DNA of 64,000 nucleotides from Daphnia carinata (GCF_022539665.2 NC_081340.1:930001-994000), one strand, 5' to 3'; positions 34,389 through 46,222 are shown, counted from the first letter of the stretch. Notes: generated from the sequence alone by a model not told the origin. Numbers and translations: made by a program.

Positions 34389-35100
34389 CTACACACGGAA
34401 CACTTGAGCTGTCACTTGTAGCAGCATATCAAAACTATAATTGTCTATGTCTATTACAGTAGAGATACTCTTTTCTTCTGCGACTGGATCTGCTCCTTTT
34501 ACGCCGACATGCATTACATTGGAGTTTTTAAACTGCGTGACCGACCATGTTGGCCATTTCTTGCTGTTTGTCAACCATTCTGGCCCCGCCTTCCACAATT
34601 TTGAAACCTGAAATTCTTTGAAGGAGGCACCTCTGGAAAGGATGTCGGCTGGATTGTCTGCTGATTGAACATACTTCCATGTAGCTGCATGCGTCCTGTT
34701 GAATTCCCTTATCTTTTTCTCGCGATTGTTGATGAATGGACGTGGATGACCATCTTCTTTGTTGATCCAATAATGCACAATCTGGTTGTCGCTCCATAGG
34801 TAGACTTTCAATTTCAATCCGAGCGGCTCTAATGCCGATATGATGATAGAAGCGGCTAGGGTACCCAGATATGCCACCATCAGCTCCAACTCAGGGATGG
34901 ACAACTCTTTATCATCTTTTCTTTGATAGCTTTTGATCGGCGTAACTCTAACTTTGGATTCGACGAACGATACTTCGCCTTGATGCACTAAATAAGCCAC
35001 CGCCCCATAGGCTCGAAATAAGATCTTTTCACAGACATAGCTTCCTGCCTTGTGGCGTTTGTGAAGACACTATCTCGTTGATGATTGAAGACATCGTAGA
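34389..35100 (-). pseudogene. BEL-2 RNase H
   Basis: The open frame runs 35000-34389: SFVESKVRVTPIKSYQRKDD, SIPELELMVAYLGTLAAS, LWSDNQIVHYWI and ADNPADILSRG, matching BEL/Pao RNase H. It stops with an in-frame codon at 34389, 52 nt before the integrase frame. The upstream part, 35001-35100, is coding-like in other frames, which indicates small indels. Confidence 0.8.
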
Positions 35101-35104
35101 ACAT

Positions 35105-36081
35105 TCACATCCCGTTTAGTTCTTTCAACAATAAGTTTGGAACTTGAACGCGGAGGCAATCGGTATCACGATTCCAAGTTAGACCAAGTGTTTTTATTCC
35201 CGTGAAGTGTCGATGACTCCTTTCACTTCTAGTTTTTTCTCCACGTCGCGATCGCTGAACCCCCAAGCTTGAAGTGGTAGATTCGCACTGCACATGATGT
35301 TGCTAGCCTTATGAAAATAACTTTCTCCTTCACTTTTACTTTCACAACCGCTGATGATGTTGTCCACAAAAACACTTCGCTGCATATCGATAGCAACTGA
35401 GGATCCATTTTCCGAGAGATGGTGCATGATGACAGAGTTTAGGATAAGTGGCGATAATTTTGCACCGAACGGAACCACTTCAAAGCGATACATGTCCAAT
35501 GATGAGTTTGGATCCTGTGGATCTGACAGCCACATTCAGCGTAAATAGCCACGATCCGACTCATAAAGCCCGATGTGATGGAAGGCTTTCTCGACGTCAG
35601 CAACAAAGCCTATAGCGTGAACTCGGAATCGAATTAATAGATGAACTTGGTCGTTGTGAAAAGGCGCACCGGTCTCAACGCAGTCGTTGAAACTCACACC
35701 ATTCCAACCCTTGTTGGAGCAGTTGTAGACGATCCGGATAGGAGTTGTTGAAGACTCTTTTCTGACATAGTGATACGGGATGTAGTGGCATCCTTTTTTG
35801 TCTTGCTCCAATGAAACCTTCTCGATAAATTGACGATCTAGCTGATCCTTGATGATGGTGGCAAATACTCCTAGCATGCCATCTCTTACTAGACGCTTAA
35901 TGGTCGCTTGAGTCATGTTTTTCACCACGGTAAAATTAACTGCAAGTTTCGGATGCTCGTTCTTCCATGGGAATCGCGCCGTGTACTTGCCATCGCAGAA
36001 CGTGATGCACTTTTTTACGTAGTCGGTCGCTGCACTGACCTTTCTAGGTGAGGGAAAATACCCAACGTTTCCAGCGACCAC
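35105..36081 (-). pseudogene. BEL-2 reverse transcriptase
   Basis: Starts within the protease-RT linker (FCDGKYTARFPWKNEHPKL). RT motifs: IRIVYNCSNKGWNGVS, AIGFVADVEKAFHHIGL and RFEVVPFGAKLSPLIL, with VFVDNIISG at the active site (VDN form). Lesions: TGA at 35536-35538 and a frameshift near 35200 before LGLTWNRDTDCLRVQV. The gag part is missing because the element is cut at 36107. Confidence 0.85.
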
Positions 36082-36107
36082 AAAAATGATAAGTCTTCAA
36101 TACTTCT

Positions 36108-36156
36108 TACAGTGAGTTTCAATATGTACATTCAAACAGCATCAAATATTCGTGTA
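36108..36156. repeat. Satellite fragment duplicating the BEL-2 left flank
   Basis: About 49 bp identical by eye to 32274-32322, including the unusual TATGTACATTC and ATATTCGTGTA variants. Because these variants are shared, this is a copy of that specific flank, not just another monomer. Confidence 0.85.
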
Positions 36157-36570
36157 TGTCAAAAACTTTCTCTCGACATTAAACTTCACTAAGTTTAGAG
36201 TTTGTTGAGCAGCCTCTTTATTCGGTCTCACAAATGTGGGGGGACACTAAACATGGGACTAGGCCGTTTGGAAAAAAAAGCGTCCTGTCCGTTTGAGACA
36301 AAAAGTGATACTGCCTAATACTTAGACCAAGATCTTAATTTTGATAAGGGAAGGGGGAACAAACAATTGACGCATCAGCCCTGGAGGGATAACAATTGCG
36401 CGTCAGCCCTGGAGGGATAACAATTTGCACGTCAGCCCTGAAGGGTAAACTGGTTCGCTACACATTTAATAAGTAGACAAGAGTATCTGCGTTTTTTTAC
36501 AACTACTTAAGGACAAATTAATGAAATTGAAATTAGAGGGTGAGGTTCGAAGGGTCGGAAATTTCCGACA
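36157..36570 (-). repeat. BEL-2 family solo LTR
   Basis: 414 bp, TGTCAAAAACTTTC to AATTTCCGACA. It is flanked by GTGTA on both sides (36152-36156 and 36571-36575), the TSD pattern of a complete insertion reduced to one LTR. Confidence 0.85.
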
Positions 36571-39023
36571 GTGTATTCAATGTGAATATAGTGTTATAGA
36601 ATCAATTTCAATATCTACATTCAAACAGCATCAAATATACGAGTATGCAATTTGAATATAGTGTGATACAGTGAGTTTTAATATCTACCTTCAAACAGTA
36701 GCAAATATACGGGTATTTAATGTGAATATAGTGATAGAATCAGTTTCATGATCTACATTCAAACAGTATCAAATATACGTGTATTCAATGTGAATATAGT
36801 GTGATACAGTGAGTTTCAATATCTACCTTCAAACAGCATAAAATATACGTGTATTCAATGTGAATATAGTGTTATAGAATCAGTTTCAATATCTACATTC
36901 AAACAGCATCAAATATTCGTGTATTCAATGTGAATATAGTGTGATACAGTGAGTTTCAATATCTACATTCAAACAGCACCAAATATACGTCTATTCAATG
37001 TGAATATAGTGTGATACGGTGAGGTTCATGATCTACATTCAAACAGTATAAAATATACGTGTATTCAATGTGAAGAGAGTGTGATACAGTGAGGTTTAAT
37101 ATCTACATTCAACCAGCATCAAATATACGTGTATTCAATGTGAATATAGTGTTATAGAATCAGTTTATTGATCGACATTCAAAGTGTATCAAATATACGT
37201 GTATTCAATGTGAAGATAATATCTACATTCAAACTCCATCAAACATACGTGTATTCAATGTGAGTATAGTGTTATAGAATCAGTTTCAATATCTACATTC
37301 AACCAGCATCAAATATACGTGTATTCAATGTGAATATAGTGTGATACAGTGAATTTCAATATGAACATTCAAACAGCAAAAAAATATAACGTGTATTCAA
37401 TGTGAACATAGTGTGATACAGTGAGTTTCAATACCTACATTCAAACAGCATCAAATATACGTGTATTCAATGCGAATATAGTGTTATAGAATCAGTTTCA
37501 TGATCTACATTCCAAGAGTATCAAATATACGTGGATTCAATGTGAATATAGTGTGATACAGTTAGTTTTAACATCTACATTCAAAACAACATCAAATATA
37601 ACGTGTATTCAATGTGAAAATAGTGTGATACAGTGAGTTTCAATATCTATATTCAACCAACATCAAATACACCTGTATTGGATGTGAATATAGTGTGATA
37701 CAGTGAATTTTAATATCTACATTCAAACAGTATCAAATATACGTGTTTTCAATGTGAATATAGTATGAAACAGTGAGTTTCAATATCTACATACAAACAG
37801 CATCAAATATTCGTGTATTCAATGTGAATATAGTGTTATATAATCAGTTTCATGATTTACATTCAAACAGTATCAAATATTCGTGTATTTAATGTGAATA
37901 TAGTGTGATACAATGAGTTGCAATATCTACATTCAAACAGCATCAAATATACGTGTATTAAATGGGAATATAGCGTTATAGAATCAGTTTCATGATCTAC
38001 ATTCAAACAGTATCAAATATACGTGTATTGAATGTGAATATAGTGTTATAGAATCAGTTTCATGATCTACATTCAAACAGTATCAAATATACGTGTATTC
38101 CATGTGAATATAGTTTTATAGAATCAGTTTCGTGATCTACATTCAAACAGTATCAAATATACGTGTATTCAATGTTAATATAGTGTTATAGAATCAGTTT
38201 CATGATCTACATTCAAACAGCATCAAATTTACGTGTATTCAATGTGAATATAGTGTTATAGAATCAGTTTCAATATCTACATTTAAACAGCATCAAATAT
38301 ACGTGTATTCAATGTGAATATAGTGTTATAGAATCAGTTTCATGATCTACATTCAAACAGTATCAAATATACGTTTATTCAATGTGAATATAGTGTGATA
38401 CAGTGTGTTTCAATATCTACATTCAAAAAGCATCAAATATACGTGTATTCAATGTGAATATAGTGTTATAGAATCAGTTTCATGATCTGCATTCAAACAG
38501 TATCAAATATACGTGTATTCAATGTGAATATAGTGTGATACAGTGAGTTTCAATATCTACATTCAAACAGCATCAAATATACGTGTATTCAATGTGAATA
38601 TAGTGTGATACAGAGAGTTTCAATATCTACTTTCAAACAACATCAAATATACGTGTATTCAATGTGAATTTAGTGTTATAGAATCAGTTTCATGATCTAC
38701 ATTCAAACAGTATCAAATATACGTGTATTCAATGTGAATATAGTGTGATACAGTGAGTTTCAATATCTACATTCAAACAACATCAAATATACGTGTATTC
38801 AATGTGAATATAGTGTTATAGAATCAGTTTCATGATCTACATTCAAACAGTATCAAATATACGTGTATTCAATATGACTATAGTGTGATACAGTGAGCTT
38901 CAATATCTACATTCAAACAGCATCAAATATACGTGTATTCATTTTGAATATAGTGTAATAGAATCAGTTTCGTGATCTACATTCAAACAGTATCAAATAT
39001 ACGTGTATTCAATGTAAGTATAG
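36571..39023. repeat. 70-bp satellite block (diverged, B/C alternation)
   Basis: About 35 monomers. Long parts alternate type B (TTATAGAATCAG...CATGATC...CAGTATC) and type C (GATACAGTGAG...CAATATC...CAGCATC), especially 38380-38990, suggesting an older 140-bp dimer. Point mutations are frequent. It ends in the Gypsy-1 TSD ATAG. Confidence 0.95.
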
Positions 39024-39428
39024 TGTCACGTGCACTGTTTTGTTTAACTTGATTCGGGGAAGTGGGTGAGATTCACCCACTCATTCCTCTAAACATTTGA
39101 TGTTGAATTGAGCTAAACCTAGACGTCCGATAGTCGTAATGTGTGAAAGTATAAAAGAGTTAAGAAATCCTTTGTGGAGAGTTAGTCTTAGTGCGTTAGT
39201 ATAGCAGTTAGTGTGTTTGAGTTGTTTCCCTACAGTTGTTTACTGTGTTGTTTTGTGGGTGTAGTGTGGTGGTGGGCACTATCAGCGTAGTGAAAAGTAG
39301 TGTAGCCGCTGATAGTGGGAGTGGATCGGTACGCTGAACTGTCGTGACATGATCAGCCAGTGTACTGATTAGCCTCCACATCGGAATCAGAGCGACGTGA
39401 ACCTAACCCCGTAATTTTACCCGTGACA
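39024..39428 (+). repeat. Gypsy-1 5' LTR
   Basis: 405 bp, TGTCACGTGCACTG to ACCCGTGACA. A TATA box (TATAAAA, 39150-39156) marks the promoter, with transcription expected about 30 bp downstream near GTTAGTCTTAGTGCG. Confidence 0.95.
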
Positions 39429-39430
39429 AA

Positions 39431-39446
39431 TGGTGGAGATGCAGGG
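39431..39446 (+). promoter_or_regulatory. Gypsy-1 primer-binding site (tRNA-Ala type)
   Basis: TGGTGGAGATGCAGGG, 2 nt after the LTR. It is complementary to the 3' end of tRNA-Ala (GCATCTCCACCA). Confidence 0.75.
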
Positions 39447-39777
39447 TAGGCGACTTGTTCACGCTCGCAGCGACTGATTCTTGGCTAGTGATCTTAAAAA
39501 ACCTGTGTGCGGTGAAAAACAACGTAATCGACAGTGCGTTGGTAATAGTTTCGTGTGCGTGCGTAAATACTTTTCGAATACGTGATCGCCGCGTTCCCAA
39601 TCTAATAGCTGTTTAGATAGACTTAACCTTACCCGCTCCCCTGGGAAATTTTCCCGTAATAGATTCCAATAATTTTTGACTAGGATAATTTCTCAGAAGG
39701 CACAAGTCCAACGACCGATTTACGATTGCCGTTCAGTAAAACGTTGATTTCTTGCATTAAAAAAAAAATAAAATAAA

Positions 39778-40923
39778 ATGCAACGAAATCAGCGTCCAAG
39801 AAGGGGTCCTGCACGGATGGATCCACTCGATGCCATCGTCCCAGCACCCGATCCGCCCGTGCCGGTACCTATTCCGCCGATAGCCGCCCCAATACAGCCG
39901 GATCCCATCGTTCCACCGGGTCCGGTTGAACAGGCCCCTACCCTTATCGCCCACCCAACCGTGTCCGGTCCCCCTCCATCAAGACAGAAAAACCCCCCGT
40001 TGTTTCGTGGAACACCGGAGGAGGATGTAGTCGGTTGGATGTTTCGCTTTGCTCAGATCGCCGACTACAATCAGTGGACTCAAGAACAGCGCCTTAGAAT
40101 TATAGGCATGAGCTTTGAAGTCGTAGCGCAGAAGTGGTATTACGGGTTAATGCTAAGAGAACAGCCCCCCGATACCTTTGAAGCGCTGCGAACTGAACTC
40201 TTTCGTGCCTTTAAGCCAGTAAATTATGAGGACCATTTGGAGATCAGGCTTCGTTCCAGGCAGCAGGGAACAACCGAACCTTTCACGGAGTACTTCCACG
40301 ATGTCTTGTACATGTGCTCCAGAATTGAACCTAGCATGTCCGACCGAATCAAGATCCAACATTTGTACCGCGGCCTCCCTCCAGCTACCGTTAGGGGGAT
40401 TTACCGATTTATTACGCCAACGAGCACCACTGAGGAATTTTTTCGGGAAGTCCAGGTGTTTTTACAAGGCGAGGATATGGCTTCGCGACGAGGTACGTCT
40501 CTCATCCCATCAACACCTGTATATCATCTCAGGGAGGAAAAGGCACCCAAAACAGACATTTTTTCCGGCCAAGAACAAACACCCCGCACGAGTAGCTACG
40601 TTACAAGACATGATTTAGAAACTTTCGGTCAAAATTTGTTGATTAAAATGCAACAGGGCTGCCAGGGAGTGAAACAGGAACGACCCTATTCACCACCGAA
40701 AACCGAGGTATGGAATGGGCGAGAACGTTTGGCGAGGGGGACGCGTAACAAGCGGACTCGTGACGGACGGCCGATCTGCAATAAGTGTAATCGGCCCGGT
40801 CATATCGAGCGCAATTGTTACACTAGAGCGCGGGGAAAGGATATCAAAGGTAGCGCGGGTGCGTCCTCGGGGGTTCCACCAAAACGTGAGTCCGACACCG
40901 GTAACGAACAACCAAAAAACTAA
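39778..40923 (+). CDS. gag: Gypsy-1 gag, 381 aa, intact
   Basis: Structural protein of the virus-like particle. ATG follows an A-rich leader (AAAATAAAATAAAATG). The N-terminus is Pro-rich (PAPDPPVPVPIPPIAAP). The capsid-like core includes PLFRGTPEEDVVGWMFRF, ERA-type helices (EALRTELFRAFKPVNYED) and FTEYFHDVLYMCSRI. A CCHC zinc knuckle, CNKCNRPGHIERNC, lies near residues 336-349. The frame is unbroken. The last codons CCA AAA AAC TAA form a slippery site; the pol frame lies at -1. Confidence 0.95.
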   Translation: MQRNQRPRRGPARMDPLDAIVPAPDPPVPVPIPPIAAPIQPDPIVPPGPVEQAPTLIAHPTVSGPPPSRQKNPPLFRGTPEEDVVGWMFRFAQIADYNQWTQEQRLRIIGMSFEVVAQKWYYGLMLREQPPDTFEALRTELFRAFKPVNYEDHLEIRLRSRQQGTTEPFTEYFHDVLYMCSRIEPSMSDRIKIQHLYRGLPPATVRGIYRFITPTSTTEEFFREVQVFLQGEDMASRRGTSLIPSTPVYHLREEKAPKTDIFSGQEQTPRTSSYVTRHDLETFGQNLLIKMQQGCQGVKQERPYSPPKTEVWNGRERLARGTRNKRTRDGRPICNKCNRPGHIERNCYTRARGKDIKGSAGASSGVPPKRESDTGNEQPKN

Positions 40924-40975
40924 ATGCGGTGGAAAAAGGGGGAGGTACCACCGCTATTACTCTTGCTATTCCCCC
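40914..40975 (+). promoter_or_regulatory. -1 ribosomal frameshift signal, gag/pol of Gypsy-1
   Basis: Slippery heptamer A AAA AAC (40914-40920) sits in the gag frame directly before the gag stop TAA (40921-40923). After a 5-nt spacer, GCGGTGG (40926-40932) pairs perfectly with CCACCGC (40948-40954). The loop GGGGG (40938-40942) can pair with CCCCC (40971-40975), which would make an H-type pseudoknot. Slipping back one base reads CTA AAT GCG GTG GAA and enters the pol frame exactly. Confidence 0.85.
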
Positions 40976-43900
40976 AATTGGACATTCCGGTCTCGTATTT
41001 ACGAAAATGAGTTGCTGCAATAAAATCATCGACGCGGTTATAGATACAGGCGCGGAAATTTCAGTGATACCCCCCAAGACATGTGAACTCTTAAACGTAT
41101 CCGTTTTTCGAAAATGGGAAGGGCCCTTGTTAACAATGGCGAACGGAACTCGAACGCAGCCCATGGGAACAGTTACTCTTGAAATGACGGTGGAATCGAC
41201 TCCCATTACGGTTGAGGCAGCTGTTTTACCCATTAGCGGACTTGATCTACTATTGGGAAACAATGCGTTGCGCCAATTACGCTCTGTAAAAATTGAGTAT
41301 AATCCAGAAGGTGGAACGATTTTTTCCTCTAAACCAGATGCAGAACCGCAAGAAGGAAGGACAGCAACCCCAATCATTGCCAGCCGAGAGTCCCGAACAA
41401 TCCCTACCCTATCAATGGTAACAATTACTGTCGACGTTCGAAAAAACGAACTAGACTGTTCGAACTCGCGTTGGATGGTTGAGCCATGCAATAAAGTCCT
41501 GATAGCAAAGGGATTAACGGTGGGGCGTCTTTTATTACCTACTGGAGAAATACCCGACGTCATGAATGTTCAGCTCATTAATTTTTCACGAGCTGATCAG
41601 TGGCTAAACAGCGGGACAGTATTGGGTCAGATAAACAGTGCCGAAGTGATGGGAAGAAATCTTGATGAACGTGAACATTCGGGAGGATTGTCAGTGGGAT
41701 TGGTCTCTGTGAACGAATTGTCATCCCTTTTCGCTGAGGCTATTAACAGGCAACTGCCCACGGCGGATCAGCAAGCAATCCTCCACTTGTTGACCCGTTA
41801 CTCCGATTGTTTTGCCACAACCAACAGCGATCTCGGGCAGTCCAATATCGTCCAGCATCAGATAGACACCATGAATCACGTCCCCATTCATCAACCTCCG
41901 TATAAAAGCGCGTGGAAAGAACGCGAGCTAATACAATCTCAAGTCCAGGACATGCTTGAAGACAAAATCATCGAACCATCTAATGGCCCTTGGGCATCTC
42001 CAGTCGTCCTCGTCAGAAAGAAGGACGACTCATGGCGTTTTTGCGTCGACTATCGAAAGTTAAACGCCGCTACAACTCGAGATGTCTATCCGCTACCCCG
42101 AATAGACGATGCCCTTAGTCGACTGGAGGGAACCCGTTATTTTTCAATCATGGACATGCAACCGGGCTACTGGCAAGTAGGGCTAAGAGAAAAGGATAGA
42201 GAAAAGACGGCGTTCATAACCGCAGATGGTCTGTATCAATTTCGCGTGATGCCATTCGGATTATCGAACGCGCCCGCCACTTTCCAGCGGATGATGGATG
42301 TGCTCCTGGCCGGTTTAAAATGGAACACCTGCCTTGTTTACCTAGATGATATCGTCATTTTTTCTAAAACCATTCCCGAACACTTATTGCGACTCGAGGC
42401 CGTTCTACTGCGATTTCGGGAGGCGGGACTAAAACTAAAGTTGTCCAAATGTTCTTTTTTAGCAACCCATCTAAAGGTGCTAGGCTATATTGTAAGTGGA
42501 ACAGGCTTATCACCAGACCCACAGAAAATCGAAGCCGTACAAAATTTCCCTACACCCTCTTCTCGTGTGAAGGACGTACAAAGCTTCATTGGACTCTGCT
42601 CGTATTATCGTAAGTTCATTCGAGGTTTCGCTGTGTTAGCGCGGCCTTTGACCAACCTTACTCAGAAAAACACCCCTTTTTGTTGGACGAGCGAACAGCA
42701 ATCTAGCTTTGATGCCCTTAAAAATGCTTTACTCACTCCTCCTATCCTGGGACACCCTAACTAAAATCTTCCTATGGAAATTCATTGTGACGCCTGTGGT
42801 TTCGGATTGGGCGCGGTTTTGGTCCAGCATCAAGAAGGGGTGGAACGGGTAATTTCGTACGCCAGTCGACTCATGAACAAGGCCGAAACAAATTATTCCG
42901 TATCCGAACAGGAGTGCCTCGCGTTAATTTATGCGATAGATAGGTTTATGCCGTACCTATGGGGAATGAAGGTACGAGTCGTCACCGACCACCACGCCCT
43001 GTGCTGGTTGATGAAGAAAAGAAACTTGGCTGGCAGACTGGCGAGATGGAGTTGACAATTACAGGATCTAGACCTTGAAATTGTGCACCGAAGTGGGCGC
43101 CTACATTCCGACGCAGACGCGCTATCCCGTAATCCCGTCGCACCCCCCGAAGATATCCCAGATATTCCTTTATTATCCTTTCGAGTCGTTAATTCAGAAG
43201 ACGTCAAAACCGAACAAGAGAGATCGGGCTATTGGAATGAAATAATAACTGGGTTGCGCAAAAAAAATCCTTCACCCCTTACGCGTAAACAGACGAGAAA
43301 CTATGAGCTACAAGACGGGCTCCTGTATCACCGCGTAATAAAGGATGGGAGAGCGTTCCATCGGTTTTGTCTTACCCCCTCTCTCGTTGGACAGGTGCTT
43401 CTCGCTTGTCACGACGACGTTACAGCAGGTCATCTAGGGGTGGCCCGAACGCTGACAAGATACAAAAACGCTACTTTTGGCCCAAAATGAACCGTCAGAT
43501 CATCCAATATGTCCTCACCTGTACAGATTGCCAAACCAAAAAAAGACCTACCGGAAAACCACAGGGACTATTACGGTCGATCTGCGCCCGGAAACCGTTT
43601 CAGAAGGTAGGGATCGACTTAATTGGCCCTTTCCCCTTTCACGGTCAAAAAATAAACATGTTATCATAGCCATTGATTACTTAACCAAATGGGTAATTGC
43701 TCAACCAGTACCATACGCGCGAACTAGAAAAGTAGTAGATTTTTTTGTCCGCCGTGTAGTGTTGCAACATGGGGCTCCATCGTTTCTCATCTCAGACCGG
43801 GAGAAATGCTTAAATTCTGATTTCTTAACGCAACTTTACCAAGCCCTTCAAACCAACCATTTAGTCACCGCGGCCTACCATCCCCAGTGTAATGGTCTCG

Positions 43901-44727
43901 TGGAAAGATTTAACCACACCTTCGCAGAAATGTTTTCCATGTATGTCAGTTCTTGCCACAACGATTGGGATGAAATAGTAGACTTTGTGGTGTTCGCGTA
44001 TAACACTAGCCGACAAGAATCTACTGGGGTTACCCCTTTTTACTTGCTCTACGGCCGTGAAGCTGTTCTGCCAATAGACATTGACCTAGGAAACAATCCA
44101 GCCCCCATTAAGTGTGAAATTGCTAGCAGGCGGGTTCAGGATTTAGTGACTCATCTTGCGAACATACGACGAATCGTGATAAATCGTTTAAAGGTAGTGC
44201 AAGATCGCCAGAAAAAACGCTATGACCGGCGCCGGAAAAGTGTATCGTACGCCGTAGGAGATGTTGTTTGGATCTACCGTCCTTATCGGAAAAAAGGACG
44301 ATCCGAAAAGCTTTTACACCGATATCACGGACCCTATAGGGTAATGCAGAAAGTGTCCGAGTTGAACTATGTCGTGGCACCAGTCAGTGGCCGTAAGAAA
44401 CGGCAAGAAAGAGTACATGTGGTGAATTTAAAACCCTGCCTTCAGCGACATTTAACATGCCTATCAAACTCTACTACGATGCCTGGCATGAAAAAGAAGA
44501 AAATATCAGTGCTCCAAGAAGTTGCGTCAATGATAACCAGCAGGTTATCTTCATCATCTGAGACTACGCCTAGCGTCTCTCGAAGTCAAACGTCAAAGGC
44601 GATAAACCATAAAGAATTACAAAGTGAAAGTGCGAGTGATCCACAAGTAACGAGGCGCATGACACGTTCCCAAAGCCGAGCACTAAGAGACAATCCGGAA
44701 TCGGAGATTGCTCAGCAATCGACTTAG
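40920..44727 (+). pseudogene. pol: Gypsy-1 pol: protease, RT, RNase H, integrase
   Basis: Protease: AVIDTGAEISVIPP (about 41038) and LDLLLGNNALRQL. RT: FCVDYRKLNAATTRDVYPLP, FSIMDMQPGYWQVGL, FRVMPFGLSNAPATFQRMM and LVYLDDIVIFSKT (YLDD at 42339-42350). RNase H: CDACGFGLGAVL and VSEQECLALIYAI. Integrase: zinc region HDDVTAGHLGVART with CTDCQ, core VGIDLIGPF, ISDREKCLNS and GLVERFNHTF (D, D, E present), and a C-terminal GPYRVMQKV module. Lesions: TAA at 42762, TGA at 43053, frameshifts near 43460 and 43650. The C-terminal ~90 residues are Ser/Thr/Arg-rich. Expressed from gag by -1 frameshifting when intact. Confidence 0.95.
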
Positions 44728-45015
44728 TGGCAGAGCCAGTAGGAAAAGACGCGTCAGAGCTCAGCTTGCGCGGTCTGTAGGTATGCTTAGCATGCTACCC
44801 GAAAGCCATGAGGAGATAGTCCTGCATGGAAATACACATGAAGGGTCACAGACTCGTTAATGTGGAAAAGAGATAATGGCCATGTAATCGATCGCGATCG
44901 CTGAGTAAAACTAAATACGCTGCTCCAAAGGAGCCAGGCTATTAAAAAAAAAAAAAAAAAAAAAAAGAGAGAGAGCTCATGATCAGGGTCGATCATTTTT
45001 GTAGAGAGAGGTAAT
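44728..45015 (+). other. Gypsy-1 3' untranslated region and purine tract
   Basis: No gene. It contains a run of 23 A at 44944-44966 and ends with AGAGAGAGG (45003-45011), the likely polypurine tract, 4 nt before the 3' LTR. Confidence 0.7.
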
Positions 45016-45420
45016 TGTCACGTGCACTGTTTTGTTTAACTTGATTCGGGGAAGCGGGTGAGATTCAACCACTCATTCCTCTAAAGATTTGATGTTGAAT
45101 TGAGCTAAACCTAGACGTCCGATAGTCGTAATGTGTGAAAGTATAAAATAGTTAAGAAATCCTTTGTGGAGAGTTAATCTTAGTGCGTTAGTATAGCAGT
45201 TAGTGTGTTTGAGTTGTTTCCCTACAGTTGTTTACTGTGTTGTTTTGTGGGTGTAGTGTGGTGGTGGGCACTATCAGCGTAGTGAAAAGTAGTGTAGCCG
45301 CTGATAGTGGGAGTGGATCGGTACGCTGAACTGTCGTTACATGATCAGCCAGTGTACTGATTAGCCTCCACATCGGAATCAGAGCGACGTGAACCTAACC
45401 CCGTGTTTTTACCCGTGACA
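45016..45420 (+). repeat. Gypsy-1 3' LTR
   Basis: 405 bp, same limits as the 5' LTR. Differences seen include GAAGCGGG for GAAGTGGG, AAAGATTT for AAACATTT, TATAAAATAG for TATAAAAGAG and GTCGTTAC for GTCGTGAC. Confidence 0.95.
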
Positions 45421-46115
45421 ATAGTGTGATACAGTGAGCTTCAATATCTACATTCGAACAGCATCAAATGTACGAGTATTCATTGTGAATATATTGTTAG
45501 ACAATCAGTTTCATGATCAGCATTCAGACAGCATCAAATATACGTGTATTCAATGTGAATATAGTGTTATAGAATCAGTTTCATGATCTACATTCAAACA
45601 GCATCAAATATACGTGTATTCATTTTGAATATAGTGTTATAGAATCAGTTTCATGATCTACATTCAAACAGCATCAAATATACGTGTATTCAATGTGAAG
45701 ATAGTGTAATACAGTGAGTTTCAATATCTACATTTAAAAAGCATCAAATATACGTGTATTCAATGTGAATATAGTGTTATAGAATCAGTTTCGTGATCTA
45801 CGTTCAAACAGTATCAAATATACGTGTATTCAATTTGAATATAGTATGATACAGTGAGTTTTAATATCTACATTCAAACAGCATCAAATATACGTGTATT
45901 CAATGTGAAGATAGTGTAATACAGTGAGTTTCAATATCTACATTTAAACAGCATCAAATATACGTGTATTCAATGTGAATATAGTGTTATAGAATCAGTT
46001 TCGTGATCTACGTTCAAACAGTATCAAATATACGTGTATTCAATGTGAATATAGTGTGATACAGTGAGTTTCAATATCTACATTCAAACAACATCAAATA
46101 TACGTGTATTCAATG
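45421..46115. repeat. 70-bp satellite block
   Basis: About ten monomers of B and C type with moderate divergence. It starts with the Gypsy-1 TSD ATAG and ends with the family A copy 2 TSD AATG. Confidence 0.95.
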
Positions 46116-46222
46116 TGTAAAGCATCTTCCCGTGTGGGAAGATGGACTTTACGGATTAAGACAATAAAATGTAAATTGAACTCGAGGCGTTTAACCGCAA
46201 TGATGTATGTGTTTATTATAAG
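46116..46222 (-). repeat. Family A copy 2, 3' LTR remnant
   Basis: Matches 47938-48044 with few differences, then changes abruptly at 46222. The hairpin CATCTTCCC-GTGT-GGGAAGATG is near its end (46123-46144). Confidence 0.85.

Larger units (their letters stand above)
32323..36107 (-). mobile_element. BEL-2: BEL/Pao retrotransposon, truncated
   Basis: A 3' LTR (32323-32741) and pol on the minus strand, cut at 36107 before gag and the 5' LTR. The left flank ends with GTGTA. At 36108 the sequence changes to a 49-bp satellite piece that repeats the element's own left flank, followed by a solo LTR of the same family. The element is not closely similar to BEL-1; pol proteins differ throughout. Confidence 0.85.
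39024..45420 (+). mobile_element. Gypsy-1: Ty3/Gypsy LTR retrotransposon
   Basis: Two 405-bp LTRs (39024-39428 and 45016-45420), tRNA-Ala-type primer site, gag, pol (protease, RT, RNase H, integrase) and a purine tract. TSD ATAG at 39020-39023 and 45421-45424. LTR ends TGTCACG/CGTGACA are inverted repeats. The LTRs differ at about 8 of 405 positions by hand count (~2%), so insertion is fairly recent, yet pol already has two stops and two frameshifts. No envelope gene. It is inserted in satellite. Confidence 0.97.

Noticed and set aside
44944-44966. Run of 23 A as a poly(A) tail of a processed insertion
   Set aside because: It lies inside Gypsy-1, upstream of its polypurine tract and 3' LTR, with no TSD around it. 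Probably a simple A-run expansion.
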